From Flavobacteriales bacterium (GTDB lineage Bacteria; Bacteroidota; Bacteroidia; Flavobacteriales_F; PHOS-HE28), in contig JAGQVR010000001.1 in the NCBI GenBank assembly GCA_020437875.1, positions 43,356 through 62,296 on the forward strand: a stretch of DNA of 18,941 bases, written 5' to 3'. The stretch's first letter is position 1; every line of letters starts with the position of its first letter. The notes below the pieces were generated by a model. That model was given only the letters and a program-made list of their open reading frames with translations, was not told where the DNA came from and did no database searches. A program made the position numbers and the translations under genes. This document shows, piece after piece, positions 7,030 to 14,133 of the stretch.

Positions 7030-7959
7030 ATGCAGCTCATCACCGTAGGAACCGTCGCTTTCGATCGCATTGAAACCCCGTTCGGCGTGGCCGAGAAGAC
7101 CGTGGGTGGTGCCGCCACCTACATCAGCCTGGCCGCCTCGGTGTTCCTGGACAAGATGGGACTGGTGAGCGTCGTGGGCGATGACTTCCCGGAACCCGTG
7201 ATGCAACAGCTCCGCGACCGCGGGGTTGACCTCGAAGGATTGGATGTGCTCAGGGGGAAGGAGAGCTTCTTCTGGGCCGGTCGCTACCACTACGACATGA
7301 ACAGCCGGGACACACTGGAGACCCGCCTGAACGTGCTCCTGGAGCTGGATCCCGACCTGCCTGCAGCCTATCGCAAGGCCCCTTATGTGATGCTCGGCAA
7401 CCTGGACCCCACGGTGCAGGGCAAGGTGCTGGACCAGATGGAGGATCGCCCCGCCCTGGTGGTGATGGACACCATGAACTTCTGGATGGACAGCGCGCTG
7501 GATAAGCTGAAGGAGGTGATCGCGCAGGTGGACATCCTAACGATAAACGACGCCGAGGCACGCCAGTTGAGCGGGGAGCACAGCCTGGTGAAGGCGGCGG
7601 CCAAGATCCTCACCATGGGTCCGAAATACCTGGTGGTGAAGAAGGGAGAGCACGGGGCCCTGCTCTTCGGCGCGGGACGTGTGTTCTTCGCACCGGCTCT
7701 GCCGTTGGAGGATGTGGTGGACCCGACCGGAGCGGGCGACACCTTCGCGGGAGGCTTCATCGGCTACCTGGCCCGTACCCAGGACCACAGCTTCGACAAC
7801 CTCAAGCGTGCGATCATCGTGGGCAGTGCCATGGCCAGCTTCACCTGCGAGAAGTTCGGCATCGAGCGACTCGCCGAGGTGAGCCGCGAGGACATCGATC
7901 AGCGGATCCAGCAGTTCGTGGAACTGGTGGACTTCGATATCGAGCTGGTGGAGGGCTAG
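7030..7959 (+). CDS. PfkB-family carbohydrate kinase
   Basis: Cytoplasmic ribokinase-like sugar or nucleoside kinase of 309 residues that transfers phosphate from ATP to a hydroxyl group; the substrate cannot be read from sequence. The N-terminus (MQLITVGTVAFDRIETPFG) carries the substrate-binding start, and VGGAATYISLAASVF resembles PfkB signature 1. Signature 2 is DPTGAGDTFAGGF, with the catalytic base D237 in GAGD. ATG 7030 was chosen because it begins the conserved beta-strand MQLITVG; the frame is open a little further upstream, but that part runs into the tRNA terminator. Its TAG stop overlaps the stop codon of the convergent SOD gene inside a CTAG. Confidence 0.9.
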   Translation: MQLITVGTVAFDRIETPFGVAEKTVGGAATYISLAASVFLDKMGLVSVVGDDFPEPVMQQLRDRGVDLEGLDVLRGKESFFWAGRYHYDMNSRDTLETRLNVLLELDPDLPAAYRKAPYVMLGNLDPTVQGKVLDQMEDRPALVVMDTMNFWMDSALDKLKEVIAQVDILTINDAEARQLSGEHSLVKAAAKILTMGPKYLVVKKGEHGALLFGAGRVFFAPALPLEDVVDPTGAGDTFAGGFIGYLARTQDHSFDNLKRAIIVGSAMASFTCEKFGIERLAEVSREDIDQRIQQFVELVDFDIELVEG

Positions 7960-8705
7960 GCCATCCGCTTCGCGACCTCGTCCCAATTGACCACCCGCCA
8001 CCAGTTGGCCACGTACTCGTTGCGTTTGTTCTGGTACTTGAGGTAATAGGCGTGCTCCCAAACGTCGAGGCCGAGCAGGGGTGTTCCCTTCAATTCGCTC
8101 ATGTCCATCATCGGCGAATCCTGGTTCGGGGTGGATCCGATGGCCAGCGCTCCGTTGCGCTCCACGAGCCAGGCCCAGCCACTGCCGAAACGTTTCATCG
8201 CGGCATCGGTGAAGGCCTCCTTGAACTTGTCGAACGATCCGAAGCCGGCGTTCAGGGCATCGAGCACCTTGCCATCCGGGGCGCCCTTGCCACCCGGTCC
8301 CATCACCTGCCAGAAGAAGTTGTGGTTCCAGGTGCCGCCCGCGTTGTTGCGCACCTTGGCGCTGAAGGACCCGATCCGCGACAGCAGGTCCGCCTCGTCC
8401 TTCGCCACGACCCCTTCCGCCGCGATCGCCTCGTTCACGTTCTTCACATAGGCCGCGTGGTGCCTGGTGTAGTGGATCTCCATGGTGCGCGCATCGATGG
8501 AGGGCTCCAAGGCGGCGTAGTCATAGGGAAGTGCGATCTGCGCGAGAACCAGCGGCGCAGTGGTCGGCTCTGGACTGGTGGCAGCTTCTTCAGCCTTCGT
8601 CTCCTCGGCCGCATTGCATGCAGCCGCACTGGCCAGCACGGGCGCACCGACGAGCGCACCGACCGAGACCTTCAAGGAATGGGAAAGGAATTGTTTGCGG
8701 TCCAT
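7956..8705 (-). CDS. Superoxide dismutase, Mn-type, with N-terminal export signal
   Basis: Dismutates superoxide to oxygen and hydrogen peroxide. The 249-residue product carries about 55 residues before the catalytic domain (from about 57). These residues include a basic start MDRKQFL that resembles a Tat motif in its RK form, a hydrophobic stretch KVSVGALVGAPVLASAAAC with a weak lipobox before C30, and a Glu/Ala/Pro/Thr linker. Metal ligands are H78 (EIHYTRHHAAYV), H128 (TWNHNFFW), D214 and H218 (LGLDVWEHAYYLKY). NNAGG and STPNQDSP favour manganese over iron, though cambialistic use is possible. ATG 8705 places the signal at the N-terminus; the upstream open frame is uncharacteristic. The enzyme is expected in the periplasm or anchored as a lipoprotein. 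It lies 155 bases downstream of the biotinyl-carrier gene with its own possible promoter. Confidence 0.92.
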   Translation of the reverse strand: MDRKQFLSHSLKVSVGALVGAPVLASAAACNAAEETKAEEAATSPEPTTAPLVLAQIALPYDYAALEPSIDARTMEIHYTRHHAAYVKNVNEAIAAEGVVAKDEADLLSRIGSFSAKVRNNAGGTWNHNFFWQVMGPGGKGAPDGKVLDALNAGFGSFDKFKEAFTDAAMKRFGSGWAWLVERNGALAIGSTPNQDSPMMDMSELKGTPLLGLDVWEHAYYLKYQNKRNEYVANWWRVVNWDEVAKRMA

Positions 8706-8757
8706 GGTGCCAAGGTAGTAAGGGCCAAGGGCGGGATGGAAGGAAATGCGTTCACCG

Positions 8758-8788
8758 CAGAGATACTGGGCATCGCGGGGGAGACCAA
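8758..8788 (-). promoter_or_regulatory. Candidate promoter of the SOD gene
   Basis: On the minus strand, TTG (8786-8788) is followed after 20 bases by TATCTCTG (8758-8765), one mismatch from TAnnTTTG. Transcription would start about 45 bases before the ATG at 8705. This would let SOD be controlled apart from the upstream purN-marC-rnhA-carrier series. Confidence 0.42.
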
Positions 8789-8860
8789 TAACGACGCGAA
8801 ACGCCATGGCCATTCGGCGCGGAGGGTTCCGTTGCGCGGAACAAGGAGGCAACCCGCGAA

Positions 8861-9370
8861 CTAGCTGAAGCTCACCAGGAGCTGACCCTTCTCGACAGCC
8901 TTGCCTTTCACGGCATGCACGATGCTCACGGTGGCATCACCGGGTGCCTTGATCATGTTCTCCATCTTCATCGCTTCGAGCACGAGGATGGGGTCGTTCT
9001 TCTTCACGGCATCGCCAGGCTTCACCAGGATGTTCAGCACCATACCGGGCATCGGCGCCTTGATCTCCTTCACCTTGGCCGAGGCCTTGTCCAGGCCCAG
9101 CGTCTGCATCAGTCGCGAGCGATCATCCTGGAGTTGCACCGTATACGTGTTCGCCCCGATCCGCAAACGAACCGTGCCATTCTCCTTGTCCTCCTTCAAG
9201 ACCAGCACACGGTGGCTGCGGCCATTGCGGACGAGGCTGAAGGTGGATGGACCCGTGCGCACCAGGTCGGCCGCGCCCTCGCCGACAGGCACCCACGGGG
9301 CCGAGGGTGAGGTGCGTTCCAGCACGATGGCATCCTTGCGGGCGTTGATGGTGGCGAACAGTTTGGCCAT
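8861..9370 (-). CDS. Biotin carboxyl carrier (biotinyl-domain) protein
   Basis: 169 residues. The C-terminal biotinyl/lipoyl domain (about 101-169) carries APMPGMVLNILVKPGD and the biotinylation motif VLEAMKMENMI, with K135 as the predicted biotin site. The N-terminal 100 residues form a beta-rich carrier-like region (FSLVRNGRSHRVLVL, TVRLRIGANTYTVQL), as in small subunits of acyl-CoA or oxaloacetate-type carboxylase/decarboxylase complexes. It would carry CO2 on biotin between a biotin carboxylase and a carboxyltransferase, but neither partner is in this window. ATG 9370 was chosen because MAKLFATINARKD begins the folded part. It sits 32 bases after rnhA in the same direction and is probably cotranscribed. 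Confidence 0.88.
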   Translation of the reverse strand: MAKLFATINARKDAIVLERTSPSAPWVPVGEGAADLVRTGPSTFSLVRNGRSHRVLVLKEDKENGTVRLRIGANTYTVQLQDDRSRLMQTLGLDKASAKVKEIKAPMPGMVLNILVKPGDAVKKNDPILVLEAMKMENMIKAPGDATVSIVHAVKGKAVEKGQLLVSFS

Positions 9371-9402
9371 GATGGTGCGATGGGCGAGCGAAGATAATCG
9401 TG

Positions 9403-9870
9403 TCAGAGCAGGGTGTCGGGCCTGGCCTCGTAGCCTTCGTCCACGGCGAGCACACTCTGGTTCCGCGCCGCAACGGCCAGCTGATCGCACAGTTCATTGA
9501 GCGGATGGCCATTGTGCCCGCGGATCCATTCGAACCTCACGCTGTGCTTGCGATACACCACGAGGAAGCGCTTCCAGAGGTCCGGGTTCTTCACCTTGGC
9601 CCAACGTTTCTTCTCCCAGCCGAAGAGCCAACCCTGCTCCACCGCATCCACCACGTATTTACTGTCGCTCACCACCAGCACTTCGTGCCCATCACCTTTC
9701 AAGGCCTCCAATGCGGCGATCACCGCGAGGAGTTCCATGCGGTTGTTGGTGGTCAGCCGGTAGCCACCCCATAACTCCTTGCGATGTTTGCCGCTCTCGA
9801 GCACGGCTCCGTACCCTCCCGGACCCGGATTGCCGCTGGCGGCGCCGTCGGTGTGGATGGTGACCCTCAT
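9403..9870 (-). CDS. rnhA: Ribonuclease HI
   Basis: Cleaves the RNA strand of RNA-DNA hybrids, for example Okazaki primers and R-loops. The 155-residue product has all four catalytic carboxylates: D8 (IHTDGAASGNPGPGGYG), E46 (TTNNRMELLAV), D69 (VVSDSKYVVDAV) and D129 (NELCDQLA). H119 (WIRGHNGHP) matches the flexible-loop histidine. The basic handle region is present (LFGWEKKRWAKVKNPDLWK), as in E. coli RNase HI. The length is typical. The ATG overlaps the TGA of the upstream marC-like gene by four bases (ATGA), a common sign of coupled translation. Gene order is purN, marC-like, rnhA, biotinyl carrier. Confidence 0.97.
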   Translation of the reverse strand: MRVTIHTDGAASGNPGPGGYGAVLESGKHRKELWGGYRLTTNNRMELLAVIAALEALKGDGHEVLVVSDSKYVVDAVEQGWLFGWEKKRWAKVKNPDLWKRFLVVYRKHSVRFEWIRGHNGHPLNELCDQLAVAARNQSVLAVDEGYEARPDTLL

Positions 9871-10478
9871 CCGTTCGGGAACAACTGCGTGATGTTCGCC
9901 GCGAAGAGCTTCACCGCGATGGCGAGCAGGATGACACCGAAAGCCTTCTTGATCACGATGAGGCCCACTCGGCCGAGCAGGCGTTCGATGCGGGATGTGA
10001 GCAGGAGCACCAAGGTCACCGGGACCATGTTGAGGACGATGGCGATGAGGATGTTGATGCTGTCGAACTCGGCACGGAGTGATAGGATGGTGGTGATGGA
10101 GCCCGCACCTGCGATCACCGGGAAGGCAAGTGGCACGATGCTGTACACCTTGTTATCGTCCTTGCCATCGGTGAGGCCAGGTGCGGAAAGGTCCTCCTTG
10201 AAGAGGCGTACACCGAGGATCATCTCCAGGGCGATGAAGAATAGAACGAGTGCGCCGGCCACCGCGAAGGAGCGCACGTCGATCCCGAGCAGCTGGAGGA
10301 TCCCCTCGCCCAGGAAGAGAAAGGTGATCATGATCCCCAGGCTCACCAGCACCGCTCGTGCCGGATAGATCTTGCCGGCCTTTTCGCGAACCTGCAGCAC
10401 CAGCGGAATGCTACCCACCACATCGATCACGGCGAAGAGGATGAGGAAGGCCTTGATGATCTGCCCGGGGTCGATCAT
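9867..10478 (-). CDS. MarC / UPF0056-family integral membrane protein
   Basis: 203-residue inner-membrane protein with about six hydrophobic segments, beginning IIKAFLILFAVIDVVGSIPL and ending VIKKAFGVILLAIAVKLFAA. Family features include FAVIDVVGSIPL near the start, FFIALEMILGVRLF and YSIVPLAFPVIAGAGSITTI, the last being the hallmark PLAxPxxAGPG-like stretch. MarC proteins were once tied to multiple antibiotic resistance, but their function is unresolved. ATG 10478 was selected because the conserved start follows at once; the longer frame runs back through the end of purN. It starts 20 bases after the purN stop and overlaps rnhA. Confidence 0.9.
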   Translation of the reverse strand: MIDPGQIIKAFLILFAVIDVVGSIPLVLQVREKAGKIYPARAVLVSLGIMITFLFLGEGILQLLGIDVRSFAVAGALVLFFIALEMILGVRLFKEDLSAPGLTDGKDDNKVYSIVPLAFPVIAGAGSITTILSLRAEFDSINILIAIVLNMVPVTLVLLLTSRIERLLGRVGLIVIKKAFGVILLAIAVKLFAANITQLFPNG

Positions 10479-10498
10479 GGCGCAAAAGTGCGAAGCCC

Positions 10499-11080
10499 TC
10501 AGCCGATGGGGCCGAAGAGTCGGGTGACGATCTCCTCCACCACCTGTGGGAAGTATGTGTGTTCCAGAGCATGGATCCTTTCGGCCAGTGTTCCGGGCGT
10601 ATCGCCGGGCAATACCGGACAACGGAACTGCGCGATGGGCTCACCCTCATCGTAGTGCTCATCCACGAAATGGATGGTGATGCCGCTTTCTTGTTCACCG
10701 GCGGCCATGACGGCCCGGTGGACATGTTGACCGAACATGCCCTTGCCTCCGAACTTCGGAAGGAGGGCGGGGTGGAGGTTGATGATGCGCCCCGGAAAAG
10801 CCTTCACCAGGTCGGCAGGGATCAGGCGCAGGAACCCGGCAAGGACCAGGAGGTCGATCCGCTGACCCTGCAGTTCGCGCTGAACGGCCCCGGAGCGCAT
10901 CTGGCCTCCATTGAACAGGAACAGAGGAACGCCAAGGTCCCAGGCGCGCTGGACCACGCCGGCCCCCGGACGGTCGCAACCGATGAGCACCACCTCGGCC
11001 TTTGCGTGCCTGCTGAAGTGATCCACCAGCCGTTGGGCGTTACTGCCGTTCCCCGATGCCAGGATGCCGATCCGTACCAT
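10499..11080 (-). CDS. purN: Phosphoribosylglycinamide formyltransferase (GAR transformylase)
   Basis: Transfers the formyl group of 10-formyltetrahydrofolate to GAR in step 3 of purine synthesis. It is 193 residues long, close to the family norm. The phosphate-binding start is MVRIGILASGNGSNAQ. The catalytic set is N101 and H103 (RIINLHPALLPKFGGKGMFG) and D144 (VDEHYDEGEPIA), equivalent to E. coli N106, H108 and D144. LLVLAGFLRLIP is the conserved folate-side strand. The gene is divergent from acpP, an arrangement common in Bacteroidota, and leads a minus-strand series with the marC-like gene, rnhA and the biotinyl carrier. I saw no clear TAnnTTTG element upstream on this strand. Confidence 0.96.
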   Translation of the reverse strand: MVRIGILASGNGSNAQRLVDHFSRHAKAEVVLIGCDRPGAGVVQRAWDLGVPLFLFNGGQMRSGAVQRELQGQRIDLLVLAGFLRLIPADLVKAFPGRIINLHPALLPKFGGKGMFGQHVHRAVMAAGEQESGITIHFVDEHYDEGEPIAQFRCPVLPGDTPGTLAERIHALEHTYFPQVVEEIVTRLFGPIG

Positions 11081-11212
11081 TTTGAACCGGGAGCGAAGAT
11101 CGGACAGACGGGCCAGCCATTGCGCAGGGGACCGCCCCCCCGATGGAACCTTCTGAACATCAGGCTTTGGTGCGGGAATTCCCGGTCATGGGAACAGCGT
11201 GGGAAACGCGGC

Positions 11213-11240
11213 TTGCGCATGTGAAAATGTCTTTCCTTTG
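11213..11240 (+). promoter_or_regulatory. Candidate promoter of the acpP-fabF operon
   Basis: TTG at 11213-11215, a 17-base spacer, and TTCCTTTG at 11233-11240, one mismatch from TAnnTTTG. It lies in the divergent purN/acpP gap (11081-11268), about 28 bases before the acpP ATG. Confidence 0.45.
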
Positions 11241-11268
11241 CAGCCTGTTCAACCAACAACGCACGGAC

Positions 11269-11505
11269 ATGTCGGATATCAAGTCAAGGGTCATCGCCAT
11301 CATCGTGGACAAGCTCGGAGTCGATCAGGGCGAGGTCACACCTGAAGCGAGCTTTACGAACGACCTTGGCGCTGACAGCCTCGATACCGTCGAACTCATC
11401 ATGGAGTTCGAGAAGGAGTTCAACATCGCCATCCCCGACGACCAGGCCGAGAAGATCCAGACCGTGGGTCAGGCCGTGGACTACGTCGAGAAGAACGCGA
11501 AGTAA
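11269..11505 (+). CDS. acpP: Acyl carrier protein
   Basis: Small acidic cytoplasmic carrier of fatty-acid intermediates, 78 residues, the normal length. S37 in LGADSLDTVELIMEFE is the phosphopantetheine attachment site. The four-helix pattern is clear (SDIKSRVIAIIVDKLGV, DSLDTVELIMEFEKEF, IPDDQAEKIQTVGQAVDYVE). ATG 11269 fits the family start; the frame is open upstream, but those residues are unlike ACP. It heads a plus-strand operon, with fabF starting 12 bases after the stop, so carrier and condensing enzyme are made together. Confidence 0.97.
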   Translation: MSDIKSRVIAIIVDKLGVDQGEVTPEASFTNDLGADSLDTVELIMEFEKEFNIAIPDDQAEKIQTVGQAVDYVEKNAK

Positions 11506-11517
11506 TCGTCGCAACGC

Positions 11518-12768
11518 ATGCAGCTCAGACGTGTGGTCGTCACCGGTCTGGGCGCGCTCACTCCCCTCGGGAACACCCACAAGGAGTACTGGGAGGGCCT
11601 GGTGAGCGGCCGTAGCGGAGCTGCGCCCATAACCCGCTTCGACGCCAGCAAGTTCAAGACACGGTTCGCCTGCGAGGTGAAGGGCTTCAACCCCGAAGAC
11701 TTCATCGACCGCAAGGAGGCCCGGAAGATGGACCCCTACACCCAGTTCGCCGTGGTCTGCGCCGATGAGGCGATGAAGGACAGCGGCCTGGACCTGGAGA
11801 AGGTGGACCGCGAACGCATCGGCGTGATCTGGGGCAGTGGCATTGGCGGCCTGAAGACCTTCCAGGATGAGTGCATCGCCTTCGGGCGAGGTGATGGAAC
11901 CCCGCGCTTCAATCCGTTCTTCATCCCCAAGATGATCGCGGACAGCGCGGCCGGCCTCATTAGCATGCGGCACGTGCTGCGCGGACCCAGTTATGTGACA
12001 GCCAGCGCCTGCGCGTCGAGCAACAACTCGATGATCGATGCCTTCAACTACATCCGCCTCGGCACCTGTGTGGCCGTAGTGACCGGTGGGAGCGAGGCGG
12101 CGATCTATGAGGCCGGTGTCGGTGGATTCAATGCGCTGCACGCCATGAGCACACGCAACGATGATCCAGCGACGGCTTCACGACCCTACGACAAGGACCG
12201 TGATGGCTTCGTGCTCGGAGAAGGTGGTGCTGCCATCATCCTTGAGGAACTGGACCATGCGCTCGCGCGCGGCGCCCGGATCTATGCCGAGGTGATCGGT
12301 GGCGGTATGAGCAGTGATGCGTACCACATCACCGCCCCGCATCCGGACGGCCTTGGTGCCGAGCTGTGCATGAAGCATGCCTTGAACGATGCAGGCATCG
12401 CACCCGCCGAGATCGACTACATCAACACACACGGTACCAGTACGCCCATCGGCGACCCACAGGAGGTGAAGGCCATCCAGCGCCTCTTCGGCGACCATGC
12501 CTACAAGCTGAACATCAGTGCCACCAAGAGCATGACCGGACACCTGCTCGGTGGGGCCGGCGCGGTGGAAGGGCTGGCTGCGATCATGGCCGTCCATACG
12601 GACATCGTTCCTCCCACGATCAATCATTTCACGGACGATCCCGAGATCGATCCGAAGTTGAACTTCACGTTCAACGCCGCACAGAAGCGGACCGTGAACG
12701 CCGCCATGAGCAACACCTTCGGGTTCGGTGGGCACAACACGGCCGTCGTGTTCCGCAAGTACCGGTAG
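11518..12768 (+). CDS. fabF: 3-oxoacyl-[acyl-carrier-protein] synthase II
   Basis: Condenses malonyl-ACP with acyl-ACP during fatty-acid elongation. The 416-residue thiolase-fold enzyme carries the Cys-His-His triad: C165 (VTASACASSNNSM), H305 (INTHGTSTPIGDPQE) and H342 (KSMTGHLLGGAGAVEG), which matches E. coli FabF C163, H303 and H340. The N-terminus RRVVVTGLGALTPLGN and the C-terminus MSNTFGFGGHNTAVVFRKY are typical. His-His places it with FabF/FabB types and excludes FabH. The gene follows acpP by 12 bases and precedes rnc by 9, so the three are almost surely one transcript. Confidence 0.97.
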   Translation: MQLRRVVVTGLGALTPLGNTHKEYWEGLVSGRSGAAPITRFDASKFKTRFACEVKGFNPEDFIDRKEARKMDPYTQFAVVCADEAMKDSGLDLEKVDRERIGVIWGSGIGGLKTFQDECIAFGRGDGTPRFNPFFIPKMIADSAAGLISMRHVLRGPSYVTASACASSNNSMIDAFNYIRLGTCVAVVTGGSEAAIYEAGVGGFNALHAMSTRNDDPATASRPYDKDRDGFVLGEGGAAIILEELDHALARGARIYAEVIGGGMSSDAYHITAPHPDGLGAELCMKHALNDAGIAPAEIDYINTHGTSTPIGDPQEVKAIQRLFGDHAYKLNISATKSMTGHLLGGAGAVEGLAAIMAVHTDIVPPTINHFTDDPEIDPKLNFTFNAAQKRTVNAAMSNTFGFGGHNTAVVFRKYR

Positions 12769-12777
12769 TACGTCCGC

Positions 12778-13596
12778 GTGATCCGCAGCCTGTTCAACCG
12801 TACACGCAGCCCCGAGGAGCGACGTGTGCGTGCGTGGTGCAGGAAGACCCTCGGGCTCACCCCAGGCGACATCGCTCTCTATCGGCAGGCATTACGTCAT
12901 GTTAGCGCCGTGGCAGATGACCGGCCTGACCTGCCGGACAACGAACGCCTTGAATTCCTGGGTGATGCCATCCTGGATGCCATCATAGGCGATCTGCTGT
13001 TCGCCACTTACCCGGAGAAGGGGGAGGGTTTCCTGACTCGGATGCGCAGCAAGCTCGTGAGCAGGCAGCAGCTCAATGCACTGGCCAAACGCATCGAGAT
13101 CGAGCGCGTGATCGAAAGCAACCTGGCGCGATCGCAGGAATCCTCCGTGCCCGGGAATGCGTTGGAAGCGTTGATCGGTGCCTTGTTCCTGGATCGGGGC
13201 TTCGAGCGCACGCGCAAGGTGGTGGTGGTCCTACTACATACCCACTTCGACCTGAAAGAGATCGAGAAGGAGGACCGGGACGGAAAGAGCCGCCTATTGG
13301 AATGGGGGCAGAAGCGCCGGAAGAAGGTGGAGTTCGTGGTGCGCGAGGAGGGTGGTAGTGGGCGCGGGAAGCACTACGTGGCCGAAGTGCGTATCAACGG
13401 GGATATACGCGGCACCGGGCAGGGAACCAGCAAGAAAGTGGCTGAACAGGACGCGGCACAGAGCGCCTTTCGCAGCATGCGTTCGCGGAAGCCACAGCCC
13501 CCGAAGACAGCCACAGGTCGGACGACGGGATCGGCGGAGCATGCTCCTTCGATGCATGCCCCAAGGCGGCCCGCCAAGCCGCGACAGCGCGACTGA
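12778..13596 (+). CDS. rnc: Ribonuclease III
   Basis: Endonuclease specific for double-stranded RNA, acting in rRNA maturation and mRNA turnover. 272 residues from a GTG start at 12778, chosen because MIRSLFNRTRSPEER is a usual start in this phylum and no ATG fits. The RNase III signature is NERLEFLGDAILD (residues 55-67, with E59 and D63 as metal ligands); E130 in GNALEALIGALFLD completes the site. N127 stands where E. coli has D114, which I recall as common in Bacteroidota. The dsRBD runs about 177-235 (KSRLLEWGQKRRKK, HYVAEVRINGD, GTSKKVAEQDAAQSAF). About 35 further residues form a basic, Pro-rich tail. The gene follows fabF by 9 bases. Confidence 0.95.
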   Translation: MIRSLFNRTRSPEERRVRAWCRKTLGLTPGDIALYRQALRHVSAVADDRPDLPDNERLEFLGDAILDAIIGDLLFATYPEKGEGFLTRMRSKLVSRQQLNALAKRIEIERVIESNLARSQESSVPGNALEALIGALFLDRGFERTRKVVVVLLHTHFDLKEIEKEDRDGKSRLLEWGQKRRKKVEFVVREEGGSGRGKHYVAEVRINGDIRGTGQGTSKKVAEQDAAQSAFRSMRSRKPQPPKTATGRTTGSAEHAPSMHAPRRPAKPRQRD

Positions 13597-13626
13597 TCGG
13601 CCAGCACGATCGTTCAAGCCGTTAGG

Positions 13627-13649
13627 CCCGCGCACCAGCGACGCGCGGG
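13627..13649. other. GC-rich hairpin after rnc
   Basis: CCCGCGC (13627-13633) pairs perfectly with GCGCGGG (13643-13649) around a 9-base loop, 30 bases after the rnc stop. No T-run follows, so it is not a classic terminator. It may slow decay of the upstream mRNA or reduce read-through. Confidence 0.35.
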
Positions 13650-13657
13650 TTCGTGGC

Positions 13658-13665
13658 TACCTTTG
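13658..13665 (+). promoter_or_regulatory. Possible internal promoter (-7 element) before the IPExxxVDY-like gene and pyk
   Basis: TACCTTTG matches the Bacteroidota -7 consensus TAnnTTTG exactly, 45 bases before the ATG at 13711. No TTG is found at the expected 17-23 base distance, so the case rests on the -7 match and on the 114-base gap, the only sizeable one in this operon. Confidence 0.35.
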
Positions 13666-13710
13666 GCCTACCACACGGTGCCCGGACCACCACGGCCGAT
13701 CGTATCACCC

Positions 13711-14124
13711 ATGGCGAAACTCAAGCTCTCGATGGAGCCTGTTCCGGATGTGACCGTCATCGGGATCAGCAGCCATGTGAACGACTACCGGTTGTGTTGG
13801 TCGATCAACCGGAGCGTCGGATTGGAGCTCACCCGAAGGCGCACGGATATCGCCGACGATGCCAATGGGATCCGCGCGTTGTTCTCCGCCTATGATCATG
13901 TGGATGAACGGAGCCAGGCCCGCTACACCCTGGTGAACAACCACAGCGGTGATGGCATCCTGCTGAAGGAGCACCGGCAGGCGGACTATTTCCTCGTGGT
14001 GGACAACGAGCTGGCGGAGCAGCAACCCGACCTGTTGGAACGTATCCGAGGTGCGGAGTTCGTGCTCACCGCTTATACGCTACCCTACGACCAACTCAAG
14101 ACAGGACACAAGCTCCTGCTCTGA
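13711..14124 (+). CDS. IPExxxVDY-family-like protein of unknown function
   Basis: 137 residues, soluble, no signal peptide or membrane segment. I assign it to the Bacteroidota IPExxxVDY family mainly from position (between rnc and pyk) and from the region LLKEHRQADYFLVVDNE (84-100), where ADYFL fits the VDYFL part while the IPE part is altered to LKE. Other visible parts are YRLCWSINRSVGLEL near the start and FVLTAYTLPYDQLKTGHKLLL, in pieces, at the C-terminus, which resembles the family's end. ATG 13711 is preferred, with MAKLKL as the start; the frame opens a little earlier at 13663. The pyk ATG lies 9 bases after the stop, so the two are cotranscribed. The biochemical function of this family is not known to me. 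Confidence 0.68.
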   Translation: MAKLKLSMEPVPDVTVIGISSHVNDYRLCWSINRSVGLELTRRRTDIADDANGIRALFSAYDHVDERSQARYTLVNNHSGDGILLKEHRQADYFLVVDNELAEQQPDLLERIRGAEFVLTAYTLPYDQLKTGHKLLL

Positions 14125-14133
14125 ACCGATCAC

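Noticed and set aside
8861..8864. Third CTAG at a stop codon (biotinyl carrier gene)
   Set aside because: No gene converges on it from the left, so it is an ordinary TAG preceded by chance bases, not a shared stop.
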